From: Ilyonectria destructans
Lineage: Eukaryota; Ascomycota; Sordariomycetes; Hypocreales; Nectriaceae
Length of the DNA stretch: 64,000 bases
Direction: 5' to 3'
Assembly (NCBI GenBank): GCA_020740775.1
Contig: JAHEWK010000001.1
Location: forward strand, 3,038,001-3,102,000
In this document: piece by piece, positions 21,566 to 35,858 of the stretch
How the letters are laid out: each line of letters opens with the position of its first letter
Numbering within the stretch: the first letter of the stretch is position 1
Notes under the pieces: model-generated
What the model was told of the DNA's origin: nothing
The model's database searches: none
What the model saw: only the letters and a program-made list of their open reading frames with translations
Program-made: the position numbers and the translations under genes

Positions 21566-23932
21566 ATGCAGGCACGCAGACAATTAATTACGTCGGCCCA
21601 GCGACTTGCTGTCGCACCGACCCGATCCCTCCGACCACTTACACGACTCCTAGCGACGCAAACTGTCCGCCCGACAACCTTGCGATTGATCCCGAACCTT
21701 TCCATCCGAACCTACTCAAATGGACGACCTCACCCACCCGGTGGGACGCACCGGATGGACATGGGTGGCGGCGAAGAGGAGAAACCGGCTCTGGAGCAGT
21801 TTGGTATCGACCTGACTGCAAGGGCAAAAGATGGAAAGCTGGATCCCGTGATTGGAAGGGATGCCGAAATCCAGAGGACCATTCAGATTTTATCACGCCG
21901 CACGAAAAACAACCCTGTGCTGATCGGTAACGCGGGAACAGGAAAGACGGCAATTCTCGAAGGACTGGCGCTACGAATCGTCCGTGGTGATGTCCCCGAG
22001 AGTGTCAAAAACAAAAGGGTCATCAGCCTGGACCTTGGATCGCTTATTGCCGGTGCCAAGTTCCGAGGTGACTTCGAGGAGAGGTTGAAAAAGGTGCTCA
22101 GCGAAGTGGAGAAAGCAGATGGTGAGGTCATCCTGTTTATCGATGAACTTCACACCCTGCTCGGGCTGGGTAAGGCCGAAGGTTCCATCGACGCCTCCAA
22201 CCTTTTAAAGCCAGCTCTTGCTCGAGGAGAGCTGCAATGCTGCGGCGCCACCACCCTTACAGAGTATCGTCAAATCGAGAAGGATGTTGCGCTGGCCCGA
22301 AGATTCCAGCCCATTCTCGTTACCGAACCCAGTGTTGAGGATACCATTAGCATTCTCCGAGGTATCAAAGACAAGTACGAAGTTCACCATGGTGTCCGGA
22401 TTGCGGATGGGGCTTTAGTGGCTTCCGCAACACTCTCCAACCGCTACATTACCGACCGCTTTCTGCCAGACAAGGCCATTGATCTGATGGACGAGGCCGC
22501 CAGTCACCTAAAGCTCCAACACGAATCCAAACCCGAGGACATCATGCGCCTTGACCATAAAATTATGACCATTCAGATCGAACTTGAAAGCCTTCGAAAA
22601 GAAAGCGATGTGGCAAGCAAGGAGCGAAGAGAGAAACTCGAGAAGGACCTCCAAAAGTGCGCTGACGAGAACGCCGAGTTGAATGCTCGGTGGGAGAAGG
22701 AAAGAGCCGAGATTGAATCGGTCAAGACGGTCCAAGAAGACCTCGACAAGGCCAAGTTTGAGCTCGAACAGGCGCAAAGAGAAGGCAAATTTGCCCGTGC
22801 GTCCGAGCTGAGGTTCGGTGTCATCCCCACATTGGAGCAGAAGCTGCCACAGGAGGGCGAAGCCAAAGAGTCCAGCGACGATGTTCTCATCCATGACTCC
22901 GTCACCGCTGATGATATCGCGAACGTTGTCTCCCGAATCACTGGTATTCCAGTGACCAAGTTGACTTCTGGACACATTGAGAAATTGGTCCACATGGAAG
23001 ACAGTCTCAGCGTGGCCGTCAAAGGTCAGGACGAGGCCATCAAGGCCGTTTCCAACGCGGTTCGCCTCCAGCGAGCTGGCTTGAGCGGCGACAACCGTCC
23101 CCTGGCGTCGTTCTTCTTCCTCGGCCCCACCGGCGTGGGCAAGACGGAGCTCTGCAAGAAGCTCGCCAACTTTCTCTTCTCGACCGAGTCCGCGGTGGTG
23201 CGTTTCGATATGTCAGAGTTTCAAGAGAAGCATACCATTTCCCGCCTCATTGGAGCTCCCTCCGGCTACGTCGGTTACGACGATGCTGGACAGCTGACCG
23301 AGGCCGTCCGCCGCAAGCCATATGCGGTTCTGCTCTTCGATGAATTTGAGAAGGCGCACCGAGATATTTCAGCTCTACTGCTGCAGGTCCTTGACGAGGG
23401 TTATCTGACCGATGCCCAGGGCCACAAAGTCGACTTCAAGAACACCATCATCGTCCTGACTTCCAACCTTGGTGCCGATATCCTTGTCGGCCAAAACCAC
23501 CTGCAGCCTTATAGTGAGACTCCGGATGGCGACATCGACCCTTCGGTCCGCAAGGCCGTCATGGATGTGGTCGCTTCTGCGTATCCTCCCGAGTTCTTGA
23601 ACCGCATCGACTCCTTCATCGTCTTTAAGCGCCTGGCACTCAGCGCCATCCGCGACATTGTCGACATCCGCCTCAAGGAGCTACAGCAGCGCCTCGATGA
23701 CAGACGCATCGTGCTCTCTGTCCCCAACGACGTCAGAGACTGGCTTGCAGAACGCGGATATGACCCCAAGTTTGGTGCCCGCCCTCTCCATCGACTCATC
23801 ACCAACGAGATCAGCAACGGTCTCGCAGATCAAATCATCAAGGGCGAATTGAAGATGGGTGAGACGGCCGAGGTAAAGATCCGCGATGACAAAGAGGGTC
23901 TGGATATTTCCATCATCCCGAAGGCCTCTTGA
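21566..23932 (+). CDS. hsp78: Mitochondrial disaggregase Hsp78 (ClpB/Hsp104 family)
   Basis: AAA+ chaperone of the mitochondrial matrix that resolubilises aggregated proteins with the mitochondrial Hsp70 system. One exon, 788 residues. The N terminus ([20 protein letters not shown]) is a clear targeting sequence. The protein lacks the ClpB N domain, as Hsp78 does in yeast (811 residues). The first ATPase module has GNAGTGKT near residue 121 and [11 protein letters not shown] coiled-coil middle domain lies at about 320-450. The second module has GPTGVGKT near residue 520, [14 protein letters not shown] and a conserved C-terminal small domain ([16 protein letters not shown]). The frame is open upstream to 21491 without an ATG, so 21566 is the start. 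Confidence 0.95.
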   Translation: MQARRQLITSAQRLAVAPTRSLRPLTRLLATQTVRPTTLRLIPNLSIRTYSNGRPHPPGGTHRMDMGGGEEEKPALEQFGIDLTARAKDGKLDPVIGRDAEIQRTIQILSRRTKNNPVLIGNAGTGKTAILEGLALRIVRGDVPESVKNKRVISLDLGSLIAGAKFRGDFEERLKKVLSEVEKADGEVILFIDELHTLLGLGKAEGSIDASNLLKPALARGELQCCGATTLTEYRQIEKDVALARRFQPILVTEPSVEDTISILRGIKDKYEVHHGVRIADGALVASATLSNRYITDRFLPDKAIDLMDEAASHLKLQHESKPEDIMRLDHKIMTIQIELESLRKESDVASKERREKLEKDLQKCADENAELNARWEKERAEIESVKTVQEDLDKAKFELEQAQREGKFARASELRFGVIPTLEQKLPQEGEAKESSDDVLIHDSVTADDIANVVSRITGIPVTKLTSGHIEKLVHMEDSLSVAVKGQDEAIKAVSNAVRLQRAGLSGDNRPLASFFFLGPTGVGKTELCKKLANFLFSTESAVVRFDMSEFQEKHTISRLIGAPSGYVGYDDAGQLTEAVRRKPYAVLLFDEFEKAHRDISALLLQVLDEGYLTDAQGHKVDFKNTIIVLTSNLGADILVGQNHLQPYSETPDGDIDPSVRKAVMDVVASAYPPEFLNRIDSFIVFKRLALSAIRDIVDIRLKELQQRLDDRRIVLSVPNDVRDWLAERGYDPKFGARPLHRLITNEISNGLADQIIKGELKMGETAEVKIRDDKEGLDISIIPKAS

Positions 23933-25098
23933 GTTTTACAAGCAGCACATGAGTTTATCGGTTAATGAATTAACGTGTACCATACCCATTGTAACATTTT
24001 GTATTTGCAGAGATACTCTCCACTGGCACCAGAACAGTATTTGCTTGATATTGTCAATATAATAGCTAATTGACTTTCCTCTCAAACACATTAGCTCGTG
24101 ATTTCCATGCTCCCCGTTATTCAGAGTGTCAGCTGGCCGCTTATGACAGATCCCGTCAAGCTATGACTTGCAAGTGACAATATTATTCACGCACCGTCAG
24201 CCCACTCCCACCTTAGGATCAGCCCATGCAACGACTGTCAACAACGTGTTAGTCACCAAGAGAATCCCCAATATGCACCGGGATATGGAGAGATGTTCCT
24301 TTGTGCGATGCTACTATGTACCACGGTGCATCTCCCACTAGATAACTAGCCCGGCCATCGCCAAACCCCTACGCTCCACATGCAACAATGCTTGAATAAA
24401 AAAGGCTAGGACCCTGGCCCAAGTCTGGCGTCCACAATTCCAGGAGCCTTTAACTAGATACAGCCCAATCTGATCAAATCTGTGCCGAGATATCGATGAC
24501 AAGGGTCGGTCATGAAAAAAGGAGCGTAACATTGTGAAAATCGGGTCCTCATTGCAAGGGCGTTCAAAGCCTGACAACCAGAAATCCTCGTTGGTTCCCT
24601 CGAGTACGAAGCAGTGTGGTTTAGATGAGATTTTCATGTTGTGTGTTTTGCACGATGCCTGAAATGAAGAGTGAAAGCATAGAAAACCCCTGAAAACCAG
24701 AGAGCACCACATCAGTGGAAATGTATTCTTTTCAAAGAAAACGAACACCCGACTGTACAATATCCCGGAGTTTCCCCAAAAGACGCCTCCACCAATCGCC
24801 CGACTTTTCCTCCAAAGACTAAAAGAAAGCACGTTGTGGTCCTCGGAGCGAGTTGGCAGAAGACAAACGAACGACCATTTTGACCGAGGCTCACGAAAGC
24901 ACCGTTTGGGGGAGAGAAGGGGAGGGAGCCGTAAAAGAAGAGACGTGATATTGGTTCAAGGATTAATTTCGATTGGTTGACCGATAACTTTGCAAATTAC
25001 AACCGAATCCTCGAGTCGTGTAGAACCATGAGAGACCTATGTGGCAGAGAGCAGGAGGGAGAAGGCGGCTTTGTTCAGAGGAGGCTTCTCGTAATCTT
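23933..25098. other. Convergent intergenic region, hsp78 / arf1
   Basis: 1.17 kb with no recognisable gene. Open frames of up to 164 codons on the minus strand around 24338-24832 show no family resemblance. It likely holds two 3' untranslated regions. Confidence 0.5.
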
Positions 25099-27596
<2,498 letters not shown>

Positions 27597-28410
27597 ATGT
27601 ACTTCCTCACCGCTGCGAGGGCCCTCCTCGCCGCCGCCGTCTTCCAGGCCGCCGCTGCCCACAACATCGTCCTACCCGCCCACGGCCGCGAGTGCTTCCA
27701 CGAGAGCCTGCACAAGGATGACACCATGACCGTCACCTTCCAGGTTGGCGATCGCGAGTTCGGAAGCGCAGGCAACCTCGATATCGACTTCTGGGTACGT
27801 TGTCCGCTCCACTTGGCAGCTTCCCTCGTGCCCTTCCGCGACTGGGGGGGGGAGGGTGTCTGAAGCTCGAGGCAGCAGCCATCTGGGATATAACATGATG
27901 CCAGATAGCATGATGCTAACATGATGCGACAGATCTCCAACCCCAGCGGCCAGTACGAGGCCAACGAGAAGACCGTCTCCAACGGCGACTACTCCTTCAC
28001 TGCCAAGCACGACGGCAAGTACACCTACTGCTTCGGCAACGAGAACTGGGGTGCCAACACCAAGGAGGTCTCCTTCAACGTCCACGGCATTGTCTACGTG
28101 AGCGAGTCTGATGTCCCCGCCGACCCCCTCGAACGTGAAGGTAAGCTTGCCCCGCCTCCCACCGAGCCCTCTGGGTCTCTCAAAACTAACCTCCACGTTT
28201 ACAGTCCGCCGCCTCTCCGAACTCCTCGCCCAGGTCAAGGACGAGCAGCAGTACATCGTCATCCGCGAGCGCACCCACCGCAACACCGCCGAGAGCACCA
28301 ACAACCGAGTCAAGTGGTGGAACATGTTCGTCATCGGCATTGTCATTGGCGAGTCCCTCTTCCAGGTCTGGTGGCTGCGTCGCTTCTTCGAGGTCAAGCG
28401 CGTGGTATAA
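27597..28410 (+). CDS. emp24: p24-family cargo receptor Emp24 (TMED2 type)
   Basis: Type I membrane protein of COPII/COPI vesicles, needed for export of GPI-anchored and other cargo from the ER. Exons 27597-27794, 27933-28140 and 28205-28410 give 203 residues. A signal peptide covers about residues 1-20 (ending AAAA|HNIVLPAH). The luminal GOLD domain has the paired cysteines GRECFHES and YTYCFGNENW. A coiled coil (RRLSELLAQVKDEQQYIVIRE) leads to one membrane helix (WWNMFVIGIVIGESLFQVWW) and a short cytosolic tail, LRRFFEVKRVV, with the FF signal. The tail ending FEV-x-x-x-V matches the beta subclass (Emp24) better than Erv25 or Erp proteins. Confidence 0.93.
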
Positions 28411-28949
28411 ATAGATACTCCTAGGCACATAGGGTATCAGGGTACGAGACAAGAACGAGGCTGGGGAACTATGTAAGCACAACTCCCATTGACTGGGCCG
28501 TGGAAAAACCAGGGGTGCTGTTTCTCTGATTCTTGCTGGCGCAAAACTGGAGGAGCCTTGAAACTTGGGTGGGATGCTACGCGAAAAAGCGACTGAGGAT
28601 CTACGCATTGTGTGGTAATAGGAGCCTGTGTATAAACATTAGTCATGTCTGGAAACAAGAAGATTTAATTCATCCACTGTCCGTTGCCGACACAACTCAC
28701 AATCACGAGCCATGGAGCGAACCACCCAAGAGTCGGGAACAATGTCATGTAAAATTCATATCCAACGCCCAAAACAGGGCTTTTGCACATGATACGGATC
28801 ATTATCATCTAGTGGCATCGCATCCATTAGAAACAGAACAACATGAATGCCGTTAGAACAGAGTGATATCCCAAGGCAAAATCCTACTCCAAACGCCTCC
28901 CAAGCTTCCGTAGTCTAGAACAATTATAAACACAACTCCATCAGGCCAT
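28411..28949. other. Convergent intergenic region, emp24 / DUF3405 gene
   Basis: 539 bp between converging stop codons. No gene or RNA recognised. Confidence 0.6.
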
Positions 28950-31628
28950 CTAGGCATTGGGGTCCGACTCAGGAGCCTTGCTCTTGCCCTTCTCTGGCGT
29001 CTCTGGCACCTCGACGGGCAGCTCTACACCCTTGATGGGATGAAGTAGCATGGGCGGGAGACACATGCGACCTTCACCACCACGCATGTTGCTGACGCCC
29101 TTGCCCTTGCGGCTCTTGTCTTCGGTGGTCTCGAACTCGTCACCGCCGTCATTGTTCACCTTGAGTCCGAGCCAGCGGCGGTACAGATTAGGCGCGAAGC
29201 CCGAGTTGTAGAACCACGACAGGCCGTGCATGTTGTGCTCGCGGTCGCCAAAGATGCTGGTGCGGGAACCACCGCTAGCACCGTCACGGCCGTTGTTAAA
29301 CATCTGAGCCATGTACCCGACAGGCCACTTGCGGTCGACGTAGACGGGGTGCGGCGCGTAGACGGCTTTGTAGCCGTGCTGCAGCGCCACGGTCGCAGGC
29401 CACATCTCAGGGAAGGCGAACTGCTTCTTGAGCGCCGTCATCCTGTGCATTGTCAGGAGCAGTCGTCGTGACATGCGGGACGTGGTGATGATGTTGGCGC
29501 GGCGTGGAGGCGGGCCCTCGGTGCGGTTGAAGCCCGTGATGTCGTCCTTGAGGCCCCAGGTCGTGCCGTCCGGATCGAAGATGGGGTTGAGCGAGATGTA
29601 ATCGGCCTCTTCGCCGACGCCCCATTGGTAGTGGTCCTTCTCATAGGCAATAGGGACGACAGGATCGTTGCCGGGCTCGAACCAGTCGTCATCGTCCTGA
29701 GGGCGAACAGGGCCCCAAACGACCTTTGCGTTCCCCTTTGACTTGGCAGGCGTCTTGTCGTCCATACCGGGCACGTTCTTCCAGACATCGTCGGCTCCAA
29801 CAACGCCCATCTCACTCTGTACGCGGGACATCTGCGAGAAGTCGTCCCAGGTGCCGTGGACAGTCGGGAAGAAGAAGCGGGCGTTGCGGTCCCACAGCCC
29901 CTTTCGTGGCTGCTCCTTGGCGAAGTTCTCGAGCTTGGTGAACAGGTCGTAGTAGTGGCCGGTGTAGCGGACGTCCATCTCCCACTGCCAGAAGTGCTCG
30001 TACTCAGGGTGCATGTAGGCAAAGTATTGCATCGCCATCGACAGGCCGCGGTAGACGCCGTGGACGGGAAGCTCGGGGCCACGGCTAAAGAGGTCATAGA
30101 TGCCCTGATACAGCGACAGCATCTGCGTCTCGGTCCAGAGGGTGACGATGCCGCGAAATTCCTCGGGGATGACATCTTCGACGCGCTGCCGGTAGACGTC
30201 CTCGTCGGCCCAGATAGGATGGTCAGCGTCATTCTTCACCTGGACCAGCAGGTGGATATCATAGCGACCACCTGAGCCCAGGGCCAGTTCTGTGATCATG
30301 GAACGAATGTTTGCGATATCATCTTCGCGCCAGAGATACTCGTCCCAGCATCGCACAACCACAGCAGTTCTCGACTTCTTCTCGGTGACTGTCTTCTCCT
30401 TCTCTGTGGGGGTGTCGGTGCTGTTAGACTTGGCGTTCGTCGTGGTCGTTTTAGCCGGCTTTTCGGCGTCCTTCTCCTTGACATCACGCGCTTTGACGGA
30501 CTCCGATGATTTCTGAGACTCTTGGATGTAAAAGCCGTGGGGAGTAGACGTCTTGCGTGGAACCTCATTGTACCGGTTGGCGTTATTCTTGAAGCAACGG
30601 CGCTGGACGTCGGCCCAGTTGACCTGTCGGTAATCGACGCGGGGAGTCTTGTCCCAGACGGCTTCGGAGCCCTCCTTCTCTCCATGCTCGCCAACGCTCA
30701 ATCCGCCGTTCCTCTCCGAGTAGCCAAAGCCGTAGGGGCCATAACGGCCAAAGCGGTCGAAGCAAATGTCCTCGGGCAGACTCAATACCTCGTAAGAGCC
30801 AATGATATGCTCGGGGAATCCCTTCGGCCGGCCGTTGTAGTACTGCAGCTCCGGAACACGGACGGTGCCTTCGGCATCGACGAAGCATTCCTTGATGTCC
30901 GTCTCCTCGTTCCTTCCGGTGTATCCGTTCCAGCCGAGGCTCGCAGAGACATGTCTCTTGCCGGCCTCACCCTCCTTGGTCGAGTCTGCTTCAGTCTCCT
31001 CCTTGGTTTCTTGTTGTGCCTCACTGTTGACATTCTTGCCAGCTTCCTCGCTCGCCTTCTCTTCGGCCTTTTCTTCGGCCTTCTCCTCGGCGACTTCCTC
31101 CAGAAGCGATGCCTCATCCGGCACATAGGGATACTCCGGTTTGTTGTCCTCGAGGCTTACCAATGTCTTAATGCCACCATAGTACCTCTCTAGGAATTCA
31201 AATTTCTCCCATACGGGAGGGGGAGGAGGCCGGCTCTCCACTTGGCCATTTGCAACTTTCCAGTTCTCGACCTGGCTGGCGCGGACCAAGCTCAGGATCA
31301 TGATGACAATAAATCCTACCACAAAGCAGACGAGATATCTTGTGACTTTTGTTGGCAGTCGATAGGGGTATACGTTGGCGATTCGTTTCATGGGTGGAGG
31401 CTTAGCAGCCTGTCGGGGCAACCTCAACAGGCCAGTTGAAGCCGAGCCGGATGTGTTTCTGGAGGAGCCTTGGGAAGAGCTTCCCGCCGAGTATGGCTCG
31501 TCCTCATCGTCAGATGTGTAGTCAGAGGTGTCGTCGTCTGAAAAGTGCTCTTTGCTCGGGGATTCGACTTTGTGGTAGAGCGGAAGCCCCGGTTCTTGGG
31601 CCCGCAAGCTCCTGGGTAGTAACCCCAT
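28950..31628 (-). CDS. DUF3405 family single-pass membrane protein, probably glycosyltransferase-like
   Basis: Fungal protein of unknown function. One exon, 892 residues. The acidic cytosolic N terminus (residues 1-90, DDDTSDYTSDDEDEP) precedes one membrane helix at about 97-115 (TRYLVCFVVGFIVIMILSLV), so it looks like a type II protein of the Golgi or ER. A Glu/Lys-rich linker at about 170-215 repeats EEKAEEKA. The conserved domain starts near residue 390 with TAVVVRCWDEYLWREDDI. It continues with QWEMDVRYTGHYYD and LWDRNARFFFPTVHGTWDDF. The WxxDxR-like element and topology suggest a sugar-transferring enzyme, but this is inference. The DUF3405 label is from recalled family resemblance. Confidence 0.82.
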   Translation of the reverse strand: MGLLPRSLRAQEPGLPLYHKVESPSKEHFSDDDTSDYTSDDEDEPYSAGSSSQGSSRNTSGSASTGLLRLPRQAAKPPPMKRIANVYPYRLPTKVTRYLVCFVVGFIVIMILSLVRASQVENWKVANGQVESRPPPPPVWEKFEFLERYYGGIKTLVSLEDNKPEYPYVPDEASLLEEVAEEKAEEKAEEKASEEAGKNVNSEAQQETKEETEADSTKEGEAGKRHVSASLGWNGYTGRNEETDIKECFVDAEGTVRVPELQYYNGRPKGFPEHIIGSYEVLSLPEDICFDRFGRYGPYGFGYSERNGGLSVGEHGEKEGSEAVWDKTPRVDYRQVNWADVQRRCFKNNANRYNEVPRKTSTPHGFYIQESQKSSESVKARDVKEKDAEKPAKTTTTNAKSNSTDTPTEKEKTVTEKKSRTAVVVRCWDEYLWREDDIANIRSMITELALGSGGRYDIHLLVQVKNDADHPIWADEDVYRQRVEDVIPEEFRGIVTLWTETQMLSLYQGIYDLFSRGPELPVHGVYRGLSMAMQYFAYMHPEYEHFWQWEMDVRYTGHYYDLFTKLENFAKEQPRKGLWDRNARFFFPTVHGTWDDFSQMSRVQSEMGVVGADDVWKNVPGMDDKTPAKSKGNAKVVWGPVRPQDDDDWFEPGNDPVVPIAYEKDHYQWGVGEEADYISLNPIFDPDGTTWGLKDDITGFNRTEGPPPRRANIITTSRMSRRLLLTMHRMTALKKQFAFPEMWPATVALQHGYKAVYAPHPVYVDRKWPVGYMAQMFNNGRDGASGGSRTSIFGDREHNMHGLSWFYNSGFAPNLYRRWLGLKVNNDGGDEFETTEDKSRKGKGVSNMRGGEGRMCLPPMLLHPIKGVELPVEVPETPEKGKSKAPESDPNA

Positions 31629-33472
31629 GGCTGGCTTGGTTAGAAGAGCTGCAACGGCCGTGGCAGTTAGGATATGCGAGTCGAGATATTCGGGGTTGGA
31701 AGCTTGCCTACCGATGGGTTTTCGTAATGCCGACTCCGGGCAAGTGTCTCAGGGAGGTGTCTCCGAGCGTGCCAGTCAGTCCAGATGAAAGGATGGGCGT
31801 AGCCAAACACGGTGAATGGTCGTGTGCAAAGCGTCGTGCAGCAATGGAGCTTGTATCTGGACAGTAGCAAGGGAGAAGAGCTTTTGAAAGGAGCCGATTG
31901 ATGAATTGGGTTACGTGAGTACGCGTCGTCGTCGTCGAGCCTTGTCCTGTCGAGTGCCCCGTCCGGATGTACTCCTCTGAACCGTCATTTGCGGATTTGT
32001 TTGTGTAGCGGAGCATGGACGGTTGCGGGGCAACGGGTGCCAGAGGTGGGGGCGACGTCGGCGACTGTGCATGTTGATATGTATGATAGACAACCACGCA
32101 TTGGGTGTTATCACTGTTGTGCCAATTATGCTTAGCCATCCCTGTTCCGCAGGTCCCGGATAGCCTAGTTCTGCAGGATGTGCTGTAGCTGGCTTGCACT
32201 CATTCATGCTGGTCTGGGGCACAGGGGTTGTCACCCACCGCCTCTTATTCCCATGGTGGTGGTGGTATTCTCCCACCACCACATGGCTTAATCCTTGATC
32301 GGTCAAGGCGGGACACATACTCGCGGTCTGCGACGTCTGTCCAGTTCTGTAGATCTCGTCAGCCGCATATCTCGTGAGGAAATCAAGGCATGGGCATGTG
32401 GAATAGTATCTGCCTGGAGCGAGAAGAGTGTAGCCATGGATGATCAGCCAGTTGAATCTGACATGCTTGTCCAGGGTAAGCAACCCGGCACTTCACAACC
32501 ACAGGATTATTACACTGCCCAAACGCTAATCGTTGACTGCCAATCACCAACACCATAAAACTTACGATCTACAACATCCTTCTCAGCGCCGTCCGGTTAA
32601 TAAGCTTTAAAGATGCTGTGCGGAGCATCCATTGGAACCGCATCCTCTGCTCCAGCCTCCATCTCCTCTCCAACTTTGTTCCCTCCAACTTGTCCGCCAC
32701 CGCGCGATCCCATTGGCGTCCCTCAGCAGCCAACCCCTCCCCTAGCGCCATGCTGTGTTCGCTGCCCTTGAGTAACCTCAGTCCAACGTCATGGCTCAAC
32801 GCCAATCATGCCCATGAGCGACCTCGGGCGGGGAGGTCATGCGCTGCAGCGTGCCGTCCGCATCGTGCCTTTGCCCTAACGCCAACGCGCGAGGGACACG
32901 GGACAGCACCTCTCTAGCCGGTTGTGGTCAGCGACTCGTGGCCTCGCTCCCGTAGAGGAATCTGGGCCACACGGCGTACCTACGCAGTAGCAGGGCTTGG
33001 GCCGAGAGCTTTGGGCTGAGACCGCGGTGAAGCCTATTGTCGGATATCGGATGTCGGTCTCGAACTGCCCGACCCGTGTGCCCTGTCCGTCAGATGACGA
33101 TTCCCTTCTTGTCAGGTTTCATTCTTCCTGTCTCTGATCTCTGACCTTTGACCTCTCGCCTCACCTTTGACCTCTCACCTCTCGCCTCTCATCTCCCACC
33201 GCTGGCCTCTAACTTGCTCTGAAATCTAGCAGCGCCTGTTAGGGACTGCAAGCAAGTTGCATTGCTCCTGGATTGACGTCGTGTCAAGAACCAGTGACTT
33301 ATACACGAGCCAACCTGCTTCCTCCGGCTCGCCGACGCTGCTCACTTACACAAATTGTCATCCCACCAGCTGCCCAGATCCTACCCAATCCTCTCAATCT
33401 CCCCAGACTTCAATCTCATCCCACCCATCTGGCCGCCCAATTCACAGGCCCATTCGCCCCCCAATCGCTACA
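31629..33472. other. Divergent intergenic region, DUF3405 gene / luciferase-domain gene
   Basis: 1.84 kb. Short frames only, none recognised. 33131-33200 is a degenerate run of ACCTCTCGCCTC-like units, pyrimidine-rich, ahead of the luciferase-domain gene. Confidence 0.5.
33131..33200 (+). repeat. Degenerate pyrimidine repeat (TTTGACCTCTCGCC-like)
   Basis: Imperfect copies of TGACCTCTCGCC, ACCTTTGACCTCTC and related words follow each other. Likely promoter or leader sequence for the gene starting at 33473. Confidence 0.6.
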
Positions 33473-34430
33473 ATGTCCGTCTCTGTCACTTCTTCAGAAA
33501 CACTCGCTTCGCCTCCATCAAACGTCCAAGCTGAGGCGGAACGGGAGACGCTCAAGCTCTCGTATGCCCTCAGGCAACAACCCGTCTCTATCACTCTCGA
33601 TGGAACCACCATCTTCCTCTCGGCCATGGCTCTCGTCCTTCTCATCCACTTTGCCGAGTCTTACCATGCCGAACTCCTCGTGAGCCTTGTTCCTGTACTC
33701 CTGCTCGTCCACAACGACTACCAAAACTTCCTCAACCTCGGCCCCGGCGGCACACCCTCTACTTTCCAGGGATACCTCCGCATAACTTGGTTCCGTCTAT
33801 GGTCTCTCCGAGATCCCTTCGTCGCCCCAGACTCTGACCCCTCACGTCTTCCCACGGCGGGCATTCTAAGCCGCTGCAATCTTCCCTACCGCGCGGGTCC
33901 CCGCCCTACCGTAGCCGGCATCGCTCCCCAGCGCCAGCTTGACCAGCACGGGTCTCGGTACTGCTACCGGGCTCTCCGCCGGTCGATGGCGAAGATTGCA
34001 GACCAGAATCCCACCAAGTTTGGCACAGAGAGGTCTTGCCTCGAGAAACATGGCCTTGCACTCTTCGCCAGACACCCACTGCAGACCACTTGCCAGGGCG
34101 AGATCTGCCATGTCCACGACTCAGACCACTCCATGCACATGTGTTTGCATCCAGATGACATTAAGCAAGTCCTGGACAAGGGATGGGGCCAGAGACACCC
34201 ACTCGCCTGGAGAAGCCGACTTCTCAAAAGCCCCGTGTCTGCTGACTTTGTCATGATTTATGCGCCTCGAGGTAAGAATTGTCCCGTATATTGAACTGAA
34301 GCCTGCTGAATTGCTCCCCTGGGTATTAGATGACCAAGAACTTCAAGTTGTTTGCAACATCATCCAGGCAGCAATCTGGTATACCCTTGCCGAGGAGGTT
34401 GAAATGGGCGTTTATCTCAAAACCACATAA
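33473..34430 (+). CDS. Luciferase-domain (DUF5519) membrane protein
   Basis: Function unknown. The 'luciferase' label of this fungal family comes from a Pfam domain and does not prove light emission. Exons 33473-34271 and 34330-34430 give 299 residues. Residues about 45-85 are hydrophobic (TIFLSAMALVLLIHFAESYH, LLVSLVPVLLLVH), giving one or two membrane helices. The C-terminal third carries the family pattern: HDSDHSMHMCLHPDDIKQVL, KGWGQRHPLA, then ADFVMIYAPR|DDQELQVVCNII with an intron of 58 bp at the bar. The frame is open upstream to 33257 but without ATG; 33473 has a good context (ACAATG). Confidence 0.72.
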
Positions 34431-34537
34431 CTTCAACGAGCCAATGCCTGAAAAGAAGCTGAATGAGACGCCAAAAAAATGAGGGAGGGTCTCTAGTTTA
34501 AGTTACACGGATATAATAGGACGCCATAGTTCGTCCT

Positions 34538-34569
<32 letters not shown>
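34538..34569. repeat. (TTG)n microsatellite
   Basis: About 10.7 perfect TTG units between the converging luciferase-domain and cus2 genes. Confidence 0.95.
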
Positions 34570-34636
34570 ATTCTTTGGGTATCTTACATCCTAATCAATC
34601 CTAGACGTTGGGTCTTCATGTACTGTAGCGGTATCT

Positions 34637-35858
34637 CTAGTCCGAATCCTCATCATTCTGTACCTTCTTGGACTTTTTGAATTTCTCCCCTCCCGTGGCC
34701 AGGAACGCCTCCACTGTGCGGCCATCGAAGCTCCTCCCATGCATGAGCTTGATGCAAGCAAGAGCGGATTGGGCATCTTGGAACTTGACCGATACCATGC
34801 CATCGGGTTCTTGGTCAAAGAGCACCACGTTCGTGACTGTTCCCAGCTTGGCGCACTCATCCCGGATATCCTCCTTGATCTCCAGCAATGCAGCCGGGTC
34901 CTCTTCGAGCTCTGCCAGAGTGAACATGTGTCGTAGAATCACCACCTTGTCCCTTTTTGGTACTTCTGCCTGCGCCTGATATGGCAAATCATCATCCCAG
35001 TCGGCAAGCTTCGCGTCTAGTTTTTGGGTCTTCCTGATAATCTTTTGGCGATCCTGATTGCTCTTCTGCGGCCTCCGCTCTGCACCGTCCTTGACGCCTG
35101 CTGCAGCCCCCTCCTGGTCATACTTGACCTTCTTGTAACTTGAATCTGCTGCTTGCACTCGTATCCTCCCCTCTCGGGTGCCACTCGCCGTGATTCGGAA
35201 GTCCGTGTCGTCAAGGAGCATAATGGCCATCTCGACACTCTGGGGCTTGAAGAAGACGATTAATGCATCGCCCTTGAAGATGCCCTCGTCATCGTTGTAT
35301 AACTTGATGCGCGGCGCTCCGCTGTCGATCTCCTCAGCGACGACACCACATTTTCGGGAGAAGAGCTCGTGCACTTCGTCAACGGTTGCGTCGGCGGGGA
35401 GTCCGGTGACGTACACGGCCGTGTTCTGTCTCGGCTGTGGAGGCGCCTTTTGTTTCTTGTTCGGTCGAGGAGGCTTTGGCGCGTCCGGCATCTAGAAGGA
35501 GGGTATGGTCAGCGCTTCTGCATTCTTGCTCGGCATGCGAAGTCCGAGGGATCGCATTGGGATGGGGTGGTTGTTGACTTTAGATGGGTAAGCTCACCTC
35601 AAAATCAGGCCCCGAACCATTCTTCCGTTTCCTCGACTCTCCATCTTCAGCCCCATATGCTGCGCCGTCGTCAAGCTGTTCATGCAGATCGGGCGCATCG
35701 TGTTCCTCCGCAGCAGGCCCCCATCGCTTCAAATCGGCATCAAACTCATACTCGGTGCCGTCATCGTGGACGGCGATGAACTTGTTGTCGAGCTTCGAAA
35801 ACGATATGCGATCGTCACTGTCGAATTCGCGAACGTCCGTGGGGAATATTGAGTCCAT
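34637..35858 (-). CDS. cus2: U2 snRNP-associated splicing factor Cus2 / Tat-SF1
   Basis: RNA-binding protein that binds SF3b155/Hsh155 and helps U2 snRNA fold and join the branch site. Exons 35858-35598 and 35491-34637 (minus strand) give 371 residues. The acidic N terminus contains a DGTEYEFDADLKRWGP motif typical of Tat-SF1 (a WW-like aromatic segment). RRM1 lies at about residues 110-195 (TAVYVTGLPADATVDEVHEL, GDALIVFFKPQSVEMAI). A second RRM of U2AF-homology type is at about 265-355 (VVILRHMFTLAELEE, GMVSVKFQDAQSALACIKLM, GRSFDGRTVEAFLATG). The acidic C terminus is short (QNDEDSD). Intron 106 bp. Confidence 0.92.
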
